NCBI RefSeq assembly: GCF_016654115.1
Contig: NZ_JAEQAZ010000050.1
Coordinates: 16,316 to 80,315 of the forward strand
Length of the DNA stretch: 64,000 nt
From: Streptomyces sp. MBT53
GTDB taxonomy: Bacteria; Actinomycetota; Actinomycetes; Streptomycetales; Streptomycetaceae
Reading direction: 5' to 3'
Shown piece by piece: positions 33,611 to 41,587 of the stretch. Position numbers and translations under genes: made by a program. Positions within the stretch are counted from its first letter, which is position 1. Every line of letters begins with the position of its first letter. Under the pieces are notes generated by a model that worked only from the letters and a program-made list of their open reading frames with translations, was not told the origin of the DNA and did no database searches.

Positions 33611-33653
33611 GCGGGCCCGGTGGGGGCCGGTCGCGCAGTTCCCCGGCCCGCAG
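33611..33653 (+). repeat. Dispersed Streptomyces intergenic repeat, copy 2
   Basis: Second, direct copy 85 bases downstream of copy 1, with core GGTCGCGCAGTTCCCCGGCC and the same GGGCCCGGTGGGGGCC lead-in. The pair flanks a short GC-rich palindromic stretch. Confidence 0.65.
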
Positions 33654-33814
33654 CCAAAACCCGCCACCCTCAGGGCCATTCCTCCGCTTCAGAGTCACGG
33701 CCTTGGAAAAGCCGTTTTCGTGGATGTCGGGTCGCCTGGGACAATGGCAGGGTCAGTCGTGCGACCGTACCGGCTGCCCGTGCAGAACTGTCAGAAAAAG
33801 AGGACGTGCCGATC

Positions 33815-35554
33815 GTGGCTCAGAGCACCGAGACCACCGACTGGGTCTCCCGTTTCGCGGATGAGGTCATCGAGGAGTCGGAGCGTCGGGCCCCGGGCAA
33901 ACCGGTCGTCGTCGCGTCCGGGCTGTCCCCGTCAGGGCCCATCCACCTCGGCAATCTGCGTGAGGTGATGACTCCGCATCTTGTCGCCGATGAGATCCGC
34001 CGCCGGGGGCACGAGGTCCGGCACCTCATCTCCTGGGACGACTACGACCGCTACCGCAAGGTCCCCAACGGGGTCGAGGGGACCGACGCCAGCTGGGCCG
34101 AGCACATCGGCAAGCCGCTGACCTCCGTGCCGGCGCCCGCCGGATCGCCGTACCCGAACTGGGCCGAGCACTTCAAGGCCGCGATGATCGCCTCGCTCGC
34201 CGAGCTGGGCGTGGAGTTCGACGGGATCAGCCAGACCTCGCAGTACACCTCCGGCGTGTACCGCGAGCAGATCCTGCACGCCATGAAGCACCGCGGTGAC
34301 ATCGACGCCATCCTGGAGCAGTACCGCACCAAGAAGGCCCCGCCCAAGAAGCAGCAGCAGTCGCAGAAGGCTGTCGACGCCGCCGAGCTGGAGGCCGAGG
34401 CCGGGTCCGGTGCCGCCGAGGAGGACGACGGCAGCTCCGGCTCCGCCGGGTACTTCCCGTACAAGCCCTTCTGCGGCGCCTGCGGCAAGGACCTCACCAC
34501 CGTCACGGCCTACGACGACGACACCACCGAGCTGACCTACGTCTGCACCGAGGACGCCTTCACCGAGACCGTCCTGCTGAGCGAGTTCAACCGCGGCAAG
34601 CTGGTCTGGAAGGTCGACTGGCCCATGCGCTGGGCCTACGAGGGCGTCATCTTCGAGCCGAGCGGTGTGGACCACTCGTCCCCGGGCTCGTCCTTCCAGG
34701 TCGGCGGGCAGATCGTCGGGATCTTCGGGGGCGAGCGGCCCATCGGGCCCATGTACGCCTTCGTCGGCATCAGCGGCATGGCCAAGATGTCCAGCAGCAA
34801 GGGCGGGGTCCCCACCCCGGCCGACGCGCTCCAGATCATGGAACCGCAGCTCCTGCGCTGGCTCTACGCCCGCCGCCGCCCCAACCAGTCCTTCAAGATC
34901 GCCTTCGACCAGGAGATCCAGCGCCTCTACGACGAGTGGGACAAGCTCGACGGCAAGGTCGCCGACGGCTCCGCCCTGCCCGCCGACGTCGCCGCGCACT
35001 CCCGTGCCGTACGCACCGCCGCCGGTGAACTCCCGCACACACCCCGCCCGTTGCCGTACCGGACCCTCGCGTCCGTCGCCGACATCACCGCCGGGGCCGA
35101 GGACCAGACACTGCGCATCCTCGGCGAACTCGACCCCGCCAACCCCCTGTCCACCCTCGACGAGGTCCGCCCCCGGCTCGACAAGGCCGAGGCCTGGATC
35201 AACACGCACGTCCCCGCCGACCAGCGGACCATCGTGCGCGACGAACCCGACATCGACCTCCTCAAGTCCCTCGACGAGCCCGCCCGGCAGTCCCTGCGCC
35301 TGCTCACCGACGGACTCGCCGACCACTGGTCCCTGGACGGCCTGAGCCACCTCGTCTACGGCGTCCCGAAGGTCCAGGCCGGCTTCTCCGCCGACGCGAC
35401 CGCGAAGGAACTCCCGCCGGAGATCAAGACCGCCCAGCGGACCTTCTTCGCCCTCCTCTACCACCTGCTCGTCAGCCGCGACACCGGCCCGCGCCTGCCC
35501 ACGCTGCTCCTCGCGGTGGGACAGGAGCGGGTGCGGGCCCTGCTCGGGGAGTAG
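33815..35554 (+). CDS. lysS: Lysyl-tRNA synthetase, class I
   Basis: A 579-residue class I LysRS, the archaeal-type enzyme that replaces the usual class II bacterial form in streptomycetes. Rossmann signatures are SGPIHLGNLREV near residue 43 and GMAKMSSSKGG near residue 330. A zinc-binding pair CGACGKDL ... CTEDAF lies between them, and an unusual glutamine/acidic low-complexity insert (KKQQQSQKAV, EEDDGSSGSAG) precedes it. GTG 33815 is preferred because GAGGA lies ten bases upstream; GTG 33806 would be too close. Followed directly by a perfect terminator hairpin. Essential cytosolic enzyme. Confidence 0.96.
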   Translation: MAQSTETTDWVSRFADEVIEESERRAPGKPVVVASGLSPSGPIHLGNLREVMTPHLVADEIRRRGHEVRHLISWDDYDRYRKVPNGVEGTDASWAEHIGKPLTSVPAPAGSPYPNWAEHFKAAMIASLAELGVEFDGISQTSQYTSGVYREQILHAMKHRGDIDAILEQYRTKKAPPKKQQQSQKAVDAAELEAEAGSGAAEEDDGSSGSAGYFPYKPFCGACGKDLTTVTAYDDDTTELTYVCTEDAFTETVLLSEFNRGKLVWKVDWPMRWAYEGVIFEPSGVDHSSPGSSFQVGGQIVGIFGGERPIGPMYAFVGISGMAKMSSSKGGVPTPADALQIMEPQLLRWLYARRRPNQSFKIAFDQEIQRLYDEWDKLDGKVADGSALPADVAAHSRAVRTAAGELPHTPRPLPYRTLASVADITAGAEDQTLRILGELDPANPLSTLDEVRPRLDKAEAWINTHVPADQRTIVRDEPDIDLLKSLDEPARQSLRLLTDGLADHWSLDGLSHLVYGVPKVQAGFSADATAKELPPEIKTAQRTFFALLYHLLVSRDTGPRLPTLLLAVGQERVRALLGE

Positions 35555-35562
35555 AGCGACCG

Positions 35563-35604
35563 AAATGAGTGAGGGGCCCTCAGCCGAGGGCCCCTCACTC
35601 ATTT
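35563..35604. terminator. Perfect bidirectional terminator hairpin
   Basis: A 19-bp uninterrupted stem (AAATGAGTGAGGGGCCCTC and its complement) with the four-base loop AGCC. Terminal A and T runs lie on both sides. It lies between the convergent lysS and DUF2637 genes, its last base abutting the DUF2637 stop codon, and can end both transcripts. Confidence 0.9.
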
Positions 35605-36926
35605 CAGGCGATGTGGTCTTCCTGGAGTTCCGCCGTGTGGCGGTTCGTGAAGCGGTTGACCATGCGGTCGGCCTCGCGCTGCGGGAGCGTGACGCCGTAC
35701 GTGGCCTCCACGTCACCCCGGAACTGGCCCGAGGTCGGATAACTGCCGTCTATCGACTTCTTGAAGACCAGGTAGTAGTCCTCCTCGGACAGCTCCGTAC
35801 CGCCGCCCTCACCCAGCTCACGGGTACGGCCGGGACCGGCCGGGATCGGGAACGTACCGGTGTCCTCGGGCGACGGTTCCGGAACTGGCTCCTCGTCGTA
35901 CTGCTGCGGGAACCGCCGCTGCTCGTACTGCTGCTGTTCCTGCTCGTACTGCTGGAACTGCTCCGCCTGCTGCTGCTCCGCGTACCACTCCCGGTACGCG
36001 GCGTCCGGGTCGTACGTCGGGTCGTAGCCGCCCTGGTACGCCACCGCCTGGGGGTCGCGCGCCTGGAGCCACTGACTCTGCGGCTCGACGTACTCCTGCT
36101 GCTGGGGCTGGCGCTGGGGCTGGCGCTGGGGCTGCTCGTTCACCGCGGGGGGCGGCAACTGCTCCCGGACCGGTGCCTGCTGCGGCTCCGGCTCGCGCGC
36201 CGGCTCCAACTGCGGGGCGGGGGGCAGCAGTACGGGCTCGATGCCCGCCGCCGCCAGACCCGAGGGAGCCGTCTCCGCGAGCGGGACGCCGTAGCGGGCC
36301 AGGCGCAGGGGCATCAGGGACTCCACCGGAGCCTTGCGGCGCCACGCGCGGCCGAAGCGGGAGTGGAGGCGCGCCTGATAGACGAGACGATCCTGCTCCA
36401 GCTTGATGACCTGCTCGTAGGAACGCAGCTCCCACAGCTTCATCCGGCGCCACAGAAGGAACGTCGGCAGGGGCGAGAGCAGCCAGCGGGTGAGGCGGAC
36501 GCCCTCCATGTGCTTGTCGGCCGTGATGTCGGCGATCCGGCCGATCGCGTGCCGGGCCGCCTCCACGGAGACCACGAACAGGATCGGGATCACCGCGTGC
36601 ATACCGACACCGAGCGGGTCGGGCCAGGCCGCGGCGCCGTTGAACGCGATCGTCGCGACCGTCAGCAGCCACGCCGTCTGGCGCAGCAGCGGGAAGGGAA
36701 TCCTGATCCAGGTCAGGAGCAGGTCCAGGGCGAGCAGGACGCAGATACCCGCGTCGATACCGACCGGGAACACGTAGGCGAAGTTGCCGAAGCCCTTCTT
36801 CAGGGCGAGTTCGCGTACGGCGGCGTACGAACCGGCGAAGCCGATACCGGCGATGACCATCGCACCGGAGACGACCACGCCGATGAGCACCCGGTGCATA
36901 CGTGTGAGCTGAATGGGCGCGGACAC
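35604..36926 (-). CDS. DUF2637 membrane protein
   Basis: A 440-residue protein of the streptomycete DUF2637 family. Four transmembrane helices occupy residues about 10-135 (VLIGVVVSGAMVIAGIGFAG, VFPVGIDAGICVLLALDLLL, TAWLLTVATIAFNG, AVIPILFVVSVEAARHAI). The cytosolic remainder includes a basic helical section, a long Gln/Pro-rich low-complexity stretch (residues about 235-370) and a conserved C-terminal winged segment (TSGQFRGDVEATYGVTLP). Related plasmid proteins are called Spd or KorSA-linked spread proteins; the chromosomal role is unknown. GTG 36926 has GGGGAG six bases upstream. Same strand as two DUF3558 lipoproteins. Confidence 0.9.
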   Translation of the reverse strand: MSAPIQLTRMHRVLIGVVVSGAMVIAGIGFAGSYAAVRELALKKGFGNFAYVFPVGIDAGICVLLALDLLLTWIRIPFPLLRQTAWLLTVATIAFNGAAAWPDPLGVGMHAVIPILFVVSVEAARHAIGRIADITADKHMEGVRLTRWLLSPLPTFLLWRRMKLWELRSYEQVIKLEQDRLVYQARLHSRFGRAWRRKAPVESLMPLRLARYGVPLAETAPSGLAAAGIEPVLLPPAPQLEPAREPEPQQAPVREQLPPPAVNEQPQRQPQRQPQQQEYVEPQSQWLQARDPQAVAYQGGYDPTYDPDAAYREWYAEQQQAEQFQQYEQEQQQYEQRRFPQQYDEEPVPEPSPEDTGTFPIPAGPGRTRELGEGGGTELSEEDYYLVFKKSIDGSYPTSGQFRGDVEATYGVTLPQREADRMVNRFTNRHTAELQEDHIA

Positions 36927-37093
36927 CCGTACTCCCCTCCCCTTGCATGGTCTTGCGCGGAACAGGGTGGCACATGTGTGCGGCGTCCCGGGCCCCGGTC
37001 CGCCAGGAGCCCGGCACCCAGGAGGGGCCGAGCTCCGTCAAAAGGCTTGGCTGACCTGCGAGTTGAGGCCGAAAAACGGTGTGGATGTGACGG

Positions 37094-37996
37094 TCAGCTC
37101 TTCTTGCCGGCGGAAGCCGAAGGAGAGGCCTTGGCCGCGGACTTGGACGGCGAGGCGGAGGGGGACGCGGACTTGGAGGGGGTCTTCGACGCGGACGCGG
37201 AGGGCGAGCCGGTGCTGCCGCTCCCGCTGCCATTGGCCGACGTGACCGCCGCCACGACCTCCTTCACGGCCTTCTCCGCCGCCTTCGTCAACGCGGCCGC
37301 GTCCGGCGTCTTGTCGCCCGCCAGACCCGCGCCGTTGTAGTCGATCGTGACGACCACGTTCTCGACCCGCGCCACCACCGTCTGCTGCTTGAAGGCGCCT
37401 TCCTTCTTCTTCAGGTCGTAGCGCACCGCCGTCGCCTGCGCGCCCGCACCCGCGACCGGCTCCGACTTGACGTTCTTCGCTCCGGTGACCGACTGCGCCT
37501 CCTGCACCTGCTTCGTGAAGTACGACGCGGCCAGCTGGTCGCCCTCACCCTGCGTCTGCGAGGAGTCGAACCGCAGCAACGACACGTTCAGCCAGCGGAA
37601 CTGCGAACCCTTGACCCCGTTGTTGTCCAGGCTCGTCCAGGAGCAACTGCCCCGCGACGCCGTGTCGCTCGACGTCCCCTCCTTGCCCGACTTGACCCCC
37701 TCCGGGACCAGATCGGTCAACGTCTTCTTCGACAGCACCGCACACGGCTCCGGCAACTTCTTGTACGCCGCCGCCTGCACCGTCGGAGCGGCCGTCGCGT
37801 CGGCGGAGGTCGTCGCGCCGAGACCGCTCGGGTCCTTGCCCGCGTCGTCCCCCGAACCGGAGTCCGAGGAACAGCCGGCCGCGATCAGCATCACCGGGAC
37901 CGCTGCCGCGCAGACAAGGACGCGGTGAAGACGCTTCGCTCGCTGGTGGTCCTGCCGGTCACGCTGTGCTGGTTGATGCATGGTTCCTTCACTCAT
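37094..37996 (-). CDS. DUF3558 lipoprotein
   Basis: A 300-residue exported lipoprotein. The lipobox is MLIAAGCSSD with the acylated Cys near residue 42. The core YKKLPEPCAVLSKKTLTDLVP, the second Cys in SCSWTSLD, and TVVARVENVVVTIDYNG belong to DUF3558, a streptomycete/mycobacterial family of surface lipoproteins with unknown function. The last 50 residues are low complexity Ser/Ala/Lys/Pro, a likely cell-wall spanning tail. The start could be ATG 37996 or ATG 37981, the latter with GAAGGA close upstream. It is paired with a second DUF3558 gene 118 bases upstream on the same strand. Confidence 0.92.
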   Translation of the reverse strand: MSEGTMHQPAQRDRQDHQRAKRLHRVLVCAAAVPVMLIAAGCSSDSGSGDDAGKDPSGLGATTSADATAAPTVQAAAYKKLPEPCAVLSKKTLTDLVPEGVKSGKEGTSSDTASRGSCSWTSLDNNGVKGSQFRWLNVSLLRFDSSQTQGEGDQLAASYFTKQVQEAQSVTGAKNVKSEPVAGAGAQATAVRYDLKKKEGAFKQQTVVARVENVVVTIDYNGAGLAGDKTPDAAALTKAAEKAVKEVVAAVTSANGSGSGSTGSPSASASKTPSKSASPSASPSKSAAKASPSASAGKKS

Positions 37997-38114
37997 GACG
38001 CTCGTGGTTCCTGCCGTCGGATCGGGTCCGAGGGGCCACGGTACGCGGTGAGCCAGCTGTGCGGTCTCCGTTCACAGGCTTTGAGCGGGCCCCCGAAAGC
38101 GGCCCCCCGAGCCC

Positions 38115-38951
38115 CTAACCGTTGAGCGAGTCGGCCAGTTGCGAGGCCAGTTTCCGCGCCCTGTCCTGCATCTTCTGGCTGTCCGGGACCACCCCGACCG
38201 TCGCCGCCTGCTCCTCGTACTCGATGGTCACAATGACGTTGGACGTGCGAAACACCACAGTCACCGTCCGCTGCTTGGCCGTCGAACCGGAGCTGCTCAA
38301 CGCGTCGTCGAGGAACGCCTCGTCACCGAGATCGGAGAGCGTGCGGGGCTGGAGGGCGGTCGGGGTGGTGGAGGCGGAGGGGGAGACAGAGGAGGACGCG
38401 GAGGACGCGGAGGAGGAAGAGGTGGGGGTGGTCGAGGGAGTCGCGGAGTCGGAGGTCGAAGGGCTCGCCGAGTCCGACGCGGCGCCGGTACTGGCGGCAG
38501 GCTCCGGGAGATCCGCCGCCACCTCCTTCGTCGCGAAGATCGTCTTCGCCTCGCTGTCGTCGCTCACCGCGTTGTCGTACGACACCACCCGCTCGAAATC
38601 GACCAGCAGATGATCGGTCGCGTCCGTGGACTCCACCTTCCAACGGCAGCCCACCTTGCGGTCCGTGTCGAACGTCAGCGTCGCCTCGCCCGCGTAGGCC
38701 GCCGCGCGCTGGTCCGCGTCCGTGATCTGCTTGATTCCGGGGAGCAGGGAGTCCAGCGTGCTCTGGCCGACGGCACCGCAGGGCTCCGGAAGCGTGCGGT
38801 ACTTGCCCGGCTGGGCCACCGCGGTCGCCGTACCGGCGTCGCCGGGGTTGGCGTCGTCCGTGGTACCGCCATCGCCCGAACCGCTCGTACAGCCGGCCAG
38901 CAGCGCCAGGAGGAGCGCGGCGGCGCCGGGTACGTATGCCTTCCGCTGCAC
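38115..38951 (-). CDS. DUF3558 lipoprotein, second copy
   Basis: A 278-residue paralogue of the neighbouring lipoprotein. Lipobox LALLAGCTSG places the lipidated Cys near residue 21. The family blocks are YRTLPEPCGAVGQSTLDSLLP, the paired Cys in KVGCRWKVES, and VTVVFRTSNVIVTIEYE near the C terminus. In contrast to its neighbour, the low-complexity Ser/Thr/Pro segment is internal (residues about 165-205). GTG 38951 has AGAGGA nine bases upstream. A tandem 20-bp repeat lies just before the ribosome site. Function unknown; extracytoplasmic membrane-anchored. Confidence 0.92.
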   Translation of the reverse strand: MQRKAYVPGAAALLLALLAGCTSGSGDGGTTDDANPGDAGTATAVAQPGKYRTLPEPCGAVGQSTLDSLLPGIKQITDADQRAAAYAGEATLTFDTDRKVGCRWKVESTDATDHLLVDFERVVSYDNAVSDDSEAKTIFATKEVAADLPEPAASTGAASDSASPSTSDSATPSTTPTSSSSASSASSSVSPSASTTPTALQPRTLSDLGDEAFLDDALSSSGSTAKQRTVTVVFRTSNVIVTIEYEEQAATVGVVPDSQKMQDRARKLASQLADSLNG

Positions 38952-38966
38952 GGTCGGGTTCCTCTC

Positions 38967-39006
38967 GACGACGATCAAGGGTCCTGGACGATGATCAAGG
39001 GTCCTG
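38967..39006. repeat. Tandem 20-bp direct repeat
   Basis: Two adjacent copies of GACGAYGATCAAGGGTCCTG (38967-38986 and 38987-39006) differing at one base. They lie 15 bases upstream of the GTG of the DUF3558 gene, in its promoter or 5' leader. Confidence 0.7.
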
Positions 39007-39107
39007 CCAGTGTCCCCGCTGGTTAATCGCTTGCCGCACCGGGGGACCCCCTGGAGACAATGTGTATCGCACGCACAGCCGTGAACGCCGGTCCGCTGTC
39101 CCTTTCG

Positions 39108-39136
39108 TTGACCTTGGCGCCGGTTTTGCGATTTTA
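39108..39136 (+). promoter_or_regulatory. Promoter of rtcB
   Basis: TTGACC (39108-39113) with ATTTTA (39131-39136) after a 17-base spacer, in an unusually T-rich stretch. The rtcB start is 35 bases further on with GAGGA before it. Confidence 0.5.
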
Positions 39137-39170
39137 GACTTCTGTTGTTTTCCGGGGGAATGAGGACGAA

Positions 39171-40364
39171 ATGTCGTACGTAGAGATACCCGGGGCGAAG
39201 GTCCCCATCCGCATGTGGACCGACCCGGCGTCGGTCGAGGAGGGCGCGCTCCAGCAGCTCCGCAACGTGGCCACCCTCCCCTGGATCAAGGGCCTCGCCG
39301 TCATGCCCGACGTGCACTACGGCAAGGGCGCGACGGTCGGCTCGGTCATCGCGATGCAGGGCGCGGTCTGCCCCGCGGCGGTGGGCGTCGACATCGGCTG
39401 CGGCATGTCAGCGGTCAAGACCTCCCTCACGGCCAACGACCTCCCCGGCGACCTGTCCCGCCTGCGCTCGAAGATCGAGCAGGCGATTCCGGTGGGGCGG
39501 GGGATGCATGACAGTCCGGTGGAGCCTGGGCGGATGCACGGGTTCGCGACTGCGGGGTGGGACGACTTCTGGGGGCGGTTCGAGGGGGTTGCCGAATCGG
39601 TCAAATTCCGTCACGAGCGTGCGCAAAAGCAGATGGGAACGCTCGGATCCGGCAACCACATGATCGAATTCTGCCTCGATGAGACGGGTTCGGTCTGGCT
39701 CATGCTGCACTCCGGGTCCCGGAACATCGGCAAGGAACTGGCCGAGCACCACATCGGCGTGGCACAGAAGCTTGCGCACAACCAGGGGTTGGTCGACCGT
39801 GACCTCGCCGTCTTCGTTGCGGACACCCCGCAGATGGCGGCGTACAGGAACGACCTCTACTGGGCTCAGGAGTACGCCAAGCACAACCGGGCGATCATGA
39901 TGGGACTCCTGAAGGACGTGGTCCGCAAGGAGTTCAAGAAGGCGAAGCCGACCTTCGAGACGGAGGTCAGTTGTCACCACAACTACGTTGCCGAGGAACG
40001 CTACGAGGGCATGGACCTGCTCGTGACCCGCAAGGGTGCGATCAGGGCCGGCTCCGGTGAGTACGGGATCATCCCGGGCTCGATGGGCAGCAGCTCGTAC
40101 ATCGTGAAGGGCCTCGGCAACGAGAAGGCCTTCAACTCGGCCTCGCACGGGGCGGGTCGGCGTATGAGCCGCAACGCGGCGAAGCGACACTTCACTGTGC
40201 GGGACCTGGAGGAGCAGACGCGGGGTGTGGAGTGCCGCAAGGACTCCGGCGTGCTGGACGAGATCCCGGGTGCCTACAAGAACATCGACCAGGTGATGGC
40301 GCAGCAGCGGGACCTCGTGGAGGTCGTGGCGAAGCTGAAGCAGTTCATCTGCGTGAAGGGCTGA
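39171..40364 (+). CDS. rtcB: RtcB RNA 3'-phosphate/5'-OH ligase
   Basis: A 397-residue RtcB, the Mn/GTP-dependent ligase joining RNA 2',3'-cyclic phosphate or 3'-phosphate ends to 5'-OH ends. Metal-binding and active residues are visible: MPDVHYGKGATVGSV, the Cys of VGVDIGCGMSAVKT, LGSGNHMIEF, HSGSRNIGKELAEHH, VSCHHNYVAEE, and the guanylylated His within SHGAGRRMSRNAAK. It is of the short bacterial type, with no intein insertion. GAGGA lies four bases before the ATG. In bacteria it repairs damaged tRNA or rRNA. A terminator hairpin separates it from a convergent LAGLIDADG gene. Confidence 0.96.
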   Translation: MSYVEIPGAKVPIRMWTDPASVEEGALQQLRNVATLPWIKGLAVMPDVHYGKGATVGSVIAMQGAVCPAAVGVDIGCGMSAVKTSLTANDLPGDLSRLRSKIEQAIPVGRGMHDSPVEPGRMHGFATAGWDDFWGRFEGVAESVKFRHERAQKQMGTLGSGNHMIEFCLDETGSVWLMLHSGSRNIGKELAEHHIGVAQKLAHNQGLVDRDLAVFVADTPQMAAYRNDLYWAQEYAKHNRAIMMGLLKDVVRKEFKKAKPTFETEVSCHHNYVAEERYEGMDLLVTRKGAIRAGSGEYGIIPGSMGSSSYIVKGLGNEKAFNSASHGAGRRMSRNAAKRHFTVRDLEEQTRGVECRKDSGVLDEIPGAYKNIDQVMAQQRDLVEVVAKLKQFICVKG

Positions 40365-40365
40365 C

Positions 40366-40399
40366 GGGCGAGGCCCCCGGCTGACCGGGGGTCTCGCCC
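40366..40399. terminator. Terminator hairpin between rtcB and LAGLIDADG gene
   Basis: A 15-bp stem with one G-U type wobble (GGGCGAGGCCCCCGG against CCGGGGGTCTCGCCC) and the loop CTGA, immediately after the rtcB stop codon and before the end of the convergent gene. Confidence 0.8.
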
Positions 40400-40405
40400 A
40401 TCGAG

Positions 40406-41239
40406 TCACTCAGGGTTTGGCACGGGGACCTGGCCGGTTCGCAGGCGCCAACTGCGGAGATTGCAGCTCTGGGCGGTCCTGCCCAACTTCTCCGCCGCTG
40501 TCGATGGGCTGTTGAGTTCCAGCAGGACCCGGTCTTCCCACTCTTCCCAGCGGCGTGCGGTATAGGCGGCCCGCATGCCAGAAGGGCGTAGCCAGGTGGC
40601 GATCGACTGGGCGGCGGCACGCTTTCGTTCCAGGGACAGACAGTCGGGATAGTAGAGGTGGGCGGCCAGGCTCTGGCCCGGTTCCTTGACGTAGAGGGCG
40701 TTGTAGATGCTGTCGCGTGCGTTGCGTTTGACGTTGCGCTCGATACCTGTCACGTCCTTCGCGTACTGGCGCACCCAGTGTGCGATGGCCGTGCTGGCTG
40801 TGGTCAGGGAGACGAAGGGGAAGCCCTCGCTCGTGTGGCCCACTGAGCCGTCGGCGTCGATGAGGCCGCGCAAGTAGTCGCGGCGTGAGAACTCGCCGTG
40901 TGGCGGGACTATCGTCTTCGACTTACGGCCGTAAGGCAGGCCGAGTTCATTGACCTTGGTCCTGGCTTCGAGGGAGCACAGTCGCCAGGTCGCCGTGTGG
41001 TGAGACTCGGCGAAGTTCGTCGACCGCCTGCGCTCGGTGATGCTGCTGTTGTACGGCGTCAGTTTTTGGAACTCGCGCAGGAGATCGATGTTCCGCGCGT
41101 TGACCTCAACCGTCAGTCGCCCTCGCTGCCTTGACTGTTGGGACAGATGCCTGTCCGCCTGCAAGAACCCGAACATGTACGCGTACTCGGGGACTGTCAG
41201 GTCCATGAACCGTTGAGCGCTAGGCTCGCAATCAGCCAC
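40406..41239 (-). CDS. LAGLIDADG-type endonuclease-like protein with C-terminal HTH
   Basis: A 277-residue protein with two LAGLIDADG-like helices about 100 residues apart, the layout of monomeric homing endonucleases: YMFGFLQADR (residues 21-30, catalytic acid probably Asp29) and LRGLIDADGSVG (123-134). Residues about 228-268 form a tryptophan-rich helix-turn-helix (RRWEEWEDRVLL, TAAEKLGRTAQSCNLRSW) that could add DNA binding. GC content is lower than in its neighbours, suggesting transfer. GTG 41239 has GGAG about eight bases upstream. It faces rtcB, which is uninterrupted, so it is not an intein and no host intron is seen here. Confidence 0.8.
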   Translation of the reverse strand: MADCEPSAQRFMDLTVPEYAYMFGFLQADRHLSQQSRQRGRLTVEVNARNIDLLREFQKLTPYNSSITERRRSTNFAESHHTATWRLCSLEARTKVNELGLPYGRKSKTIVPPHGEFSRRDYLRGLIDADGSVGHTSEGFPFVSLTTASTAIAHWVRQYAKDVTGIERNVKRNARDSIYNALYVKEPGQSLAAHLYYPDCLSLERKRAAAQSIATWLRPSGMRAAYTARRWEEWEDRVLLELNSPSTAAEKLGRTAQSCNLRSWRLRTGQVPVPNPE

Positions 41240-41266
41240 AGGGAAGCTCCACTTCCGTGCGGGTCA

Positions 41267-41302
41267 GGCCCTCGACCGGGATGCCCGTCCGGGTCGAGGG
41301 CC
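41267..41302. repeat. Inverted repeat, hairpin-forming
   Basis: GGCCCTCGACC (41267-41277) pairs perfectly with GGTCGAGGGCC (41292-41302) across a 14-base loop. It lies just upstream of the LAGLIDADG start and could be a terminator for the opposite side or an operator. Confidence 0.6.
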
Positions 41303-41416
41303 GTCGTGTTGATGTTGTGGCGCGAGCCTAGATCGACCGTTCGGGCGACGTGCTGGTGATCGATTCGGTTCACTCGTGTGGGTGACACCCGCCGCTCTGG
41401 GGACTCTCTGAGAGCG

Positions 41417-41447
41417 CTGTGAATTCGAGCCCTATTTCTGTGAATTC
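41417..41447. promoter_or_regulatory. Direct repeat, possible activator/operator site
   Basis: CTGTGAATTC at 41417-41426 and again at 41438-41447, exactly 21 bases apart, two turns of the helix, upstream of the ceramidase/esterase operon. Confidence 0.4.
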
Positions 41448-41587
41448 CAGCGACTGGCGCATTTCAATTGGTGTGCCGTTTGTGAAAGCATTGGTTGCGC
41501 GCGTTCCTTATTGCTGGCCTCGAATATCGCTGTGATGCTGCCTGGGTGTTTCGCCAAACCCACCCGCAGTGTCTCGGAGGACAGCAC

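Larger units (their letters stand above)
33449..33814. other. argS-lysS divergent intergenic region
   Basis: 366 bases with no gene. It holds two copies of a dispersed Streptomyces repeat (33526-33565 and 33611-33653), a possible -10 box GACAAT at 33740-33745 for lysS, and presumably the argS promoter near 33480-33510. Confidence 0.5.
41240..41587. other. Intergenic region upstream of the ceramidase-like gene
   Basis: 348 bases without a gene, relatively AT-rich from 41400 on. It includes an inverted repeat at 41267-41302 and a direct repeat at 41417-41447. No clean promoter hexamers were identified. Confidence 0.45.

Noticed and set aside
39171..41239. An intein or intron in rtcB hosting the LAGLIDADG protein.
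   Set aside because: rtcB is continuous and of normal length, and the endonuclease-like gene lies on the opposite strand beyond the terminator.
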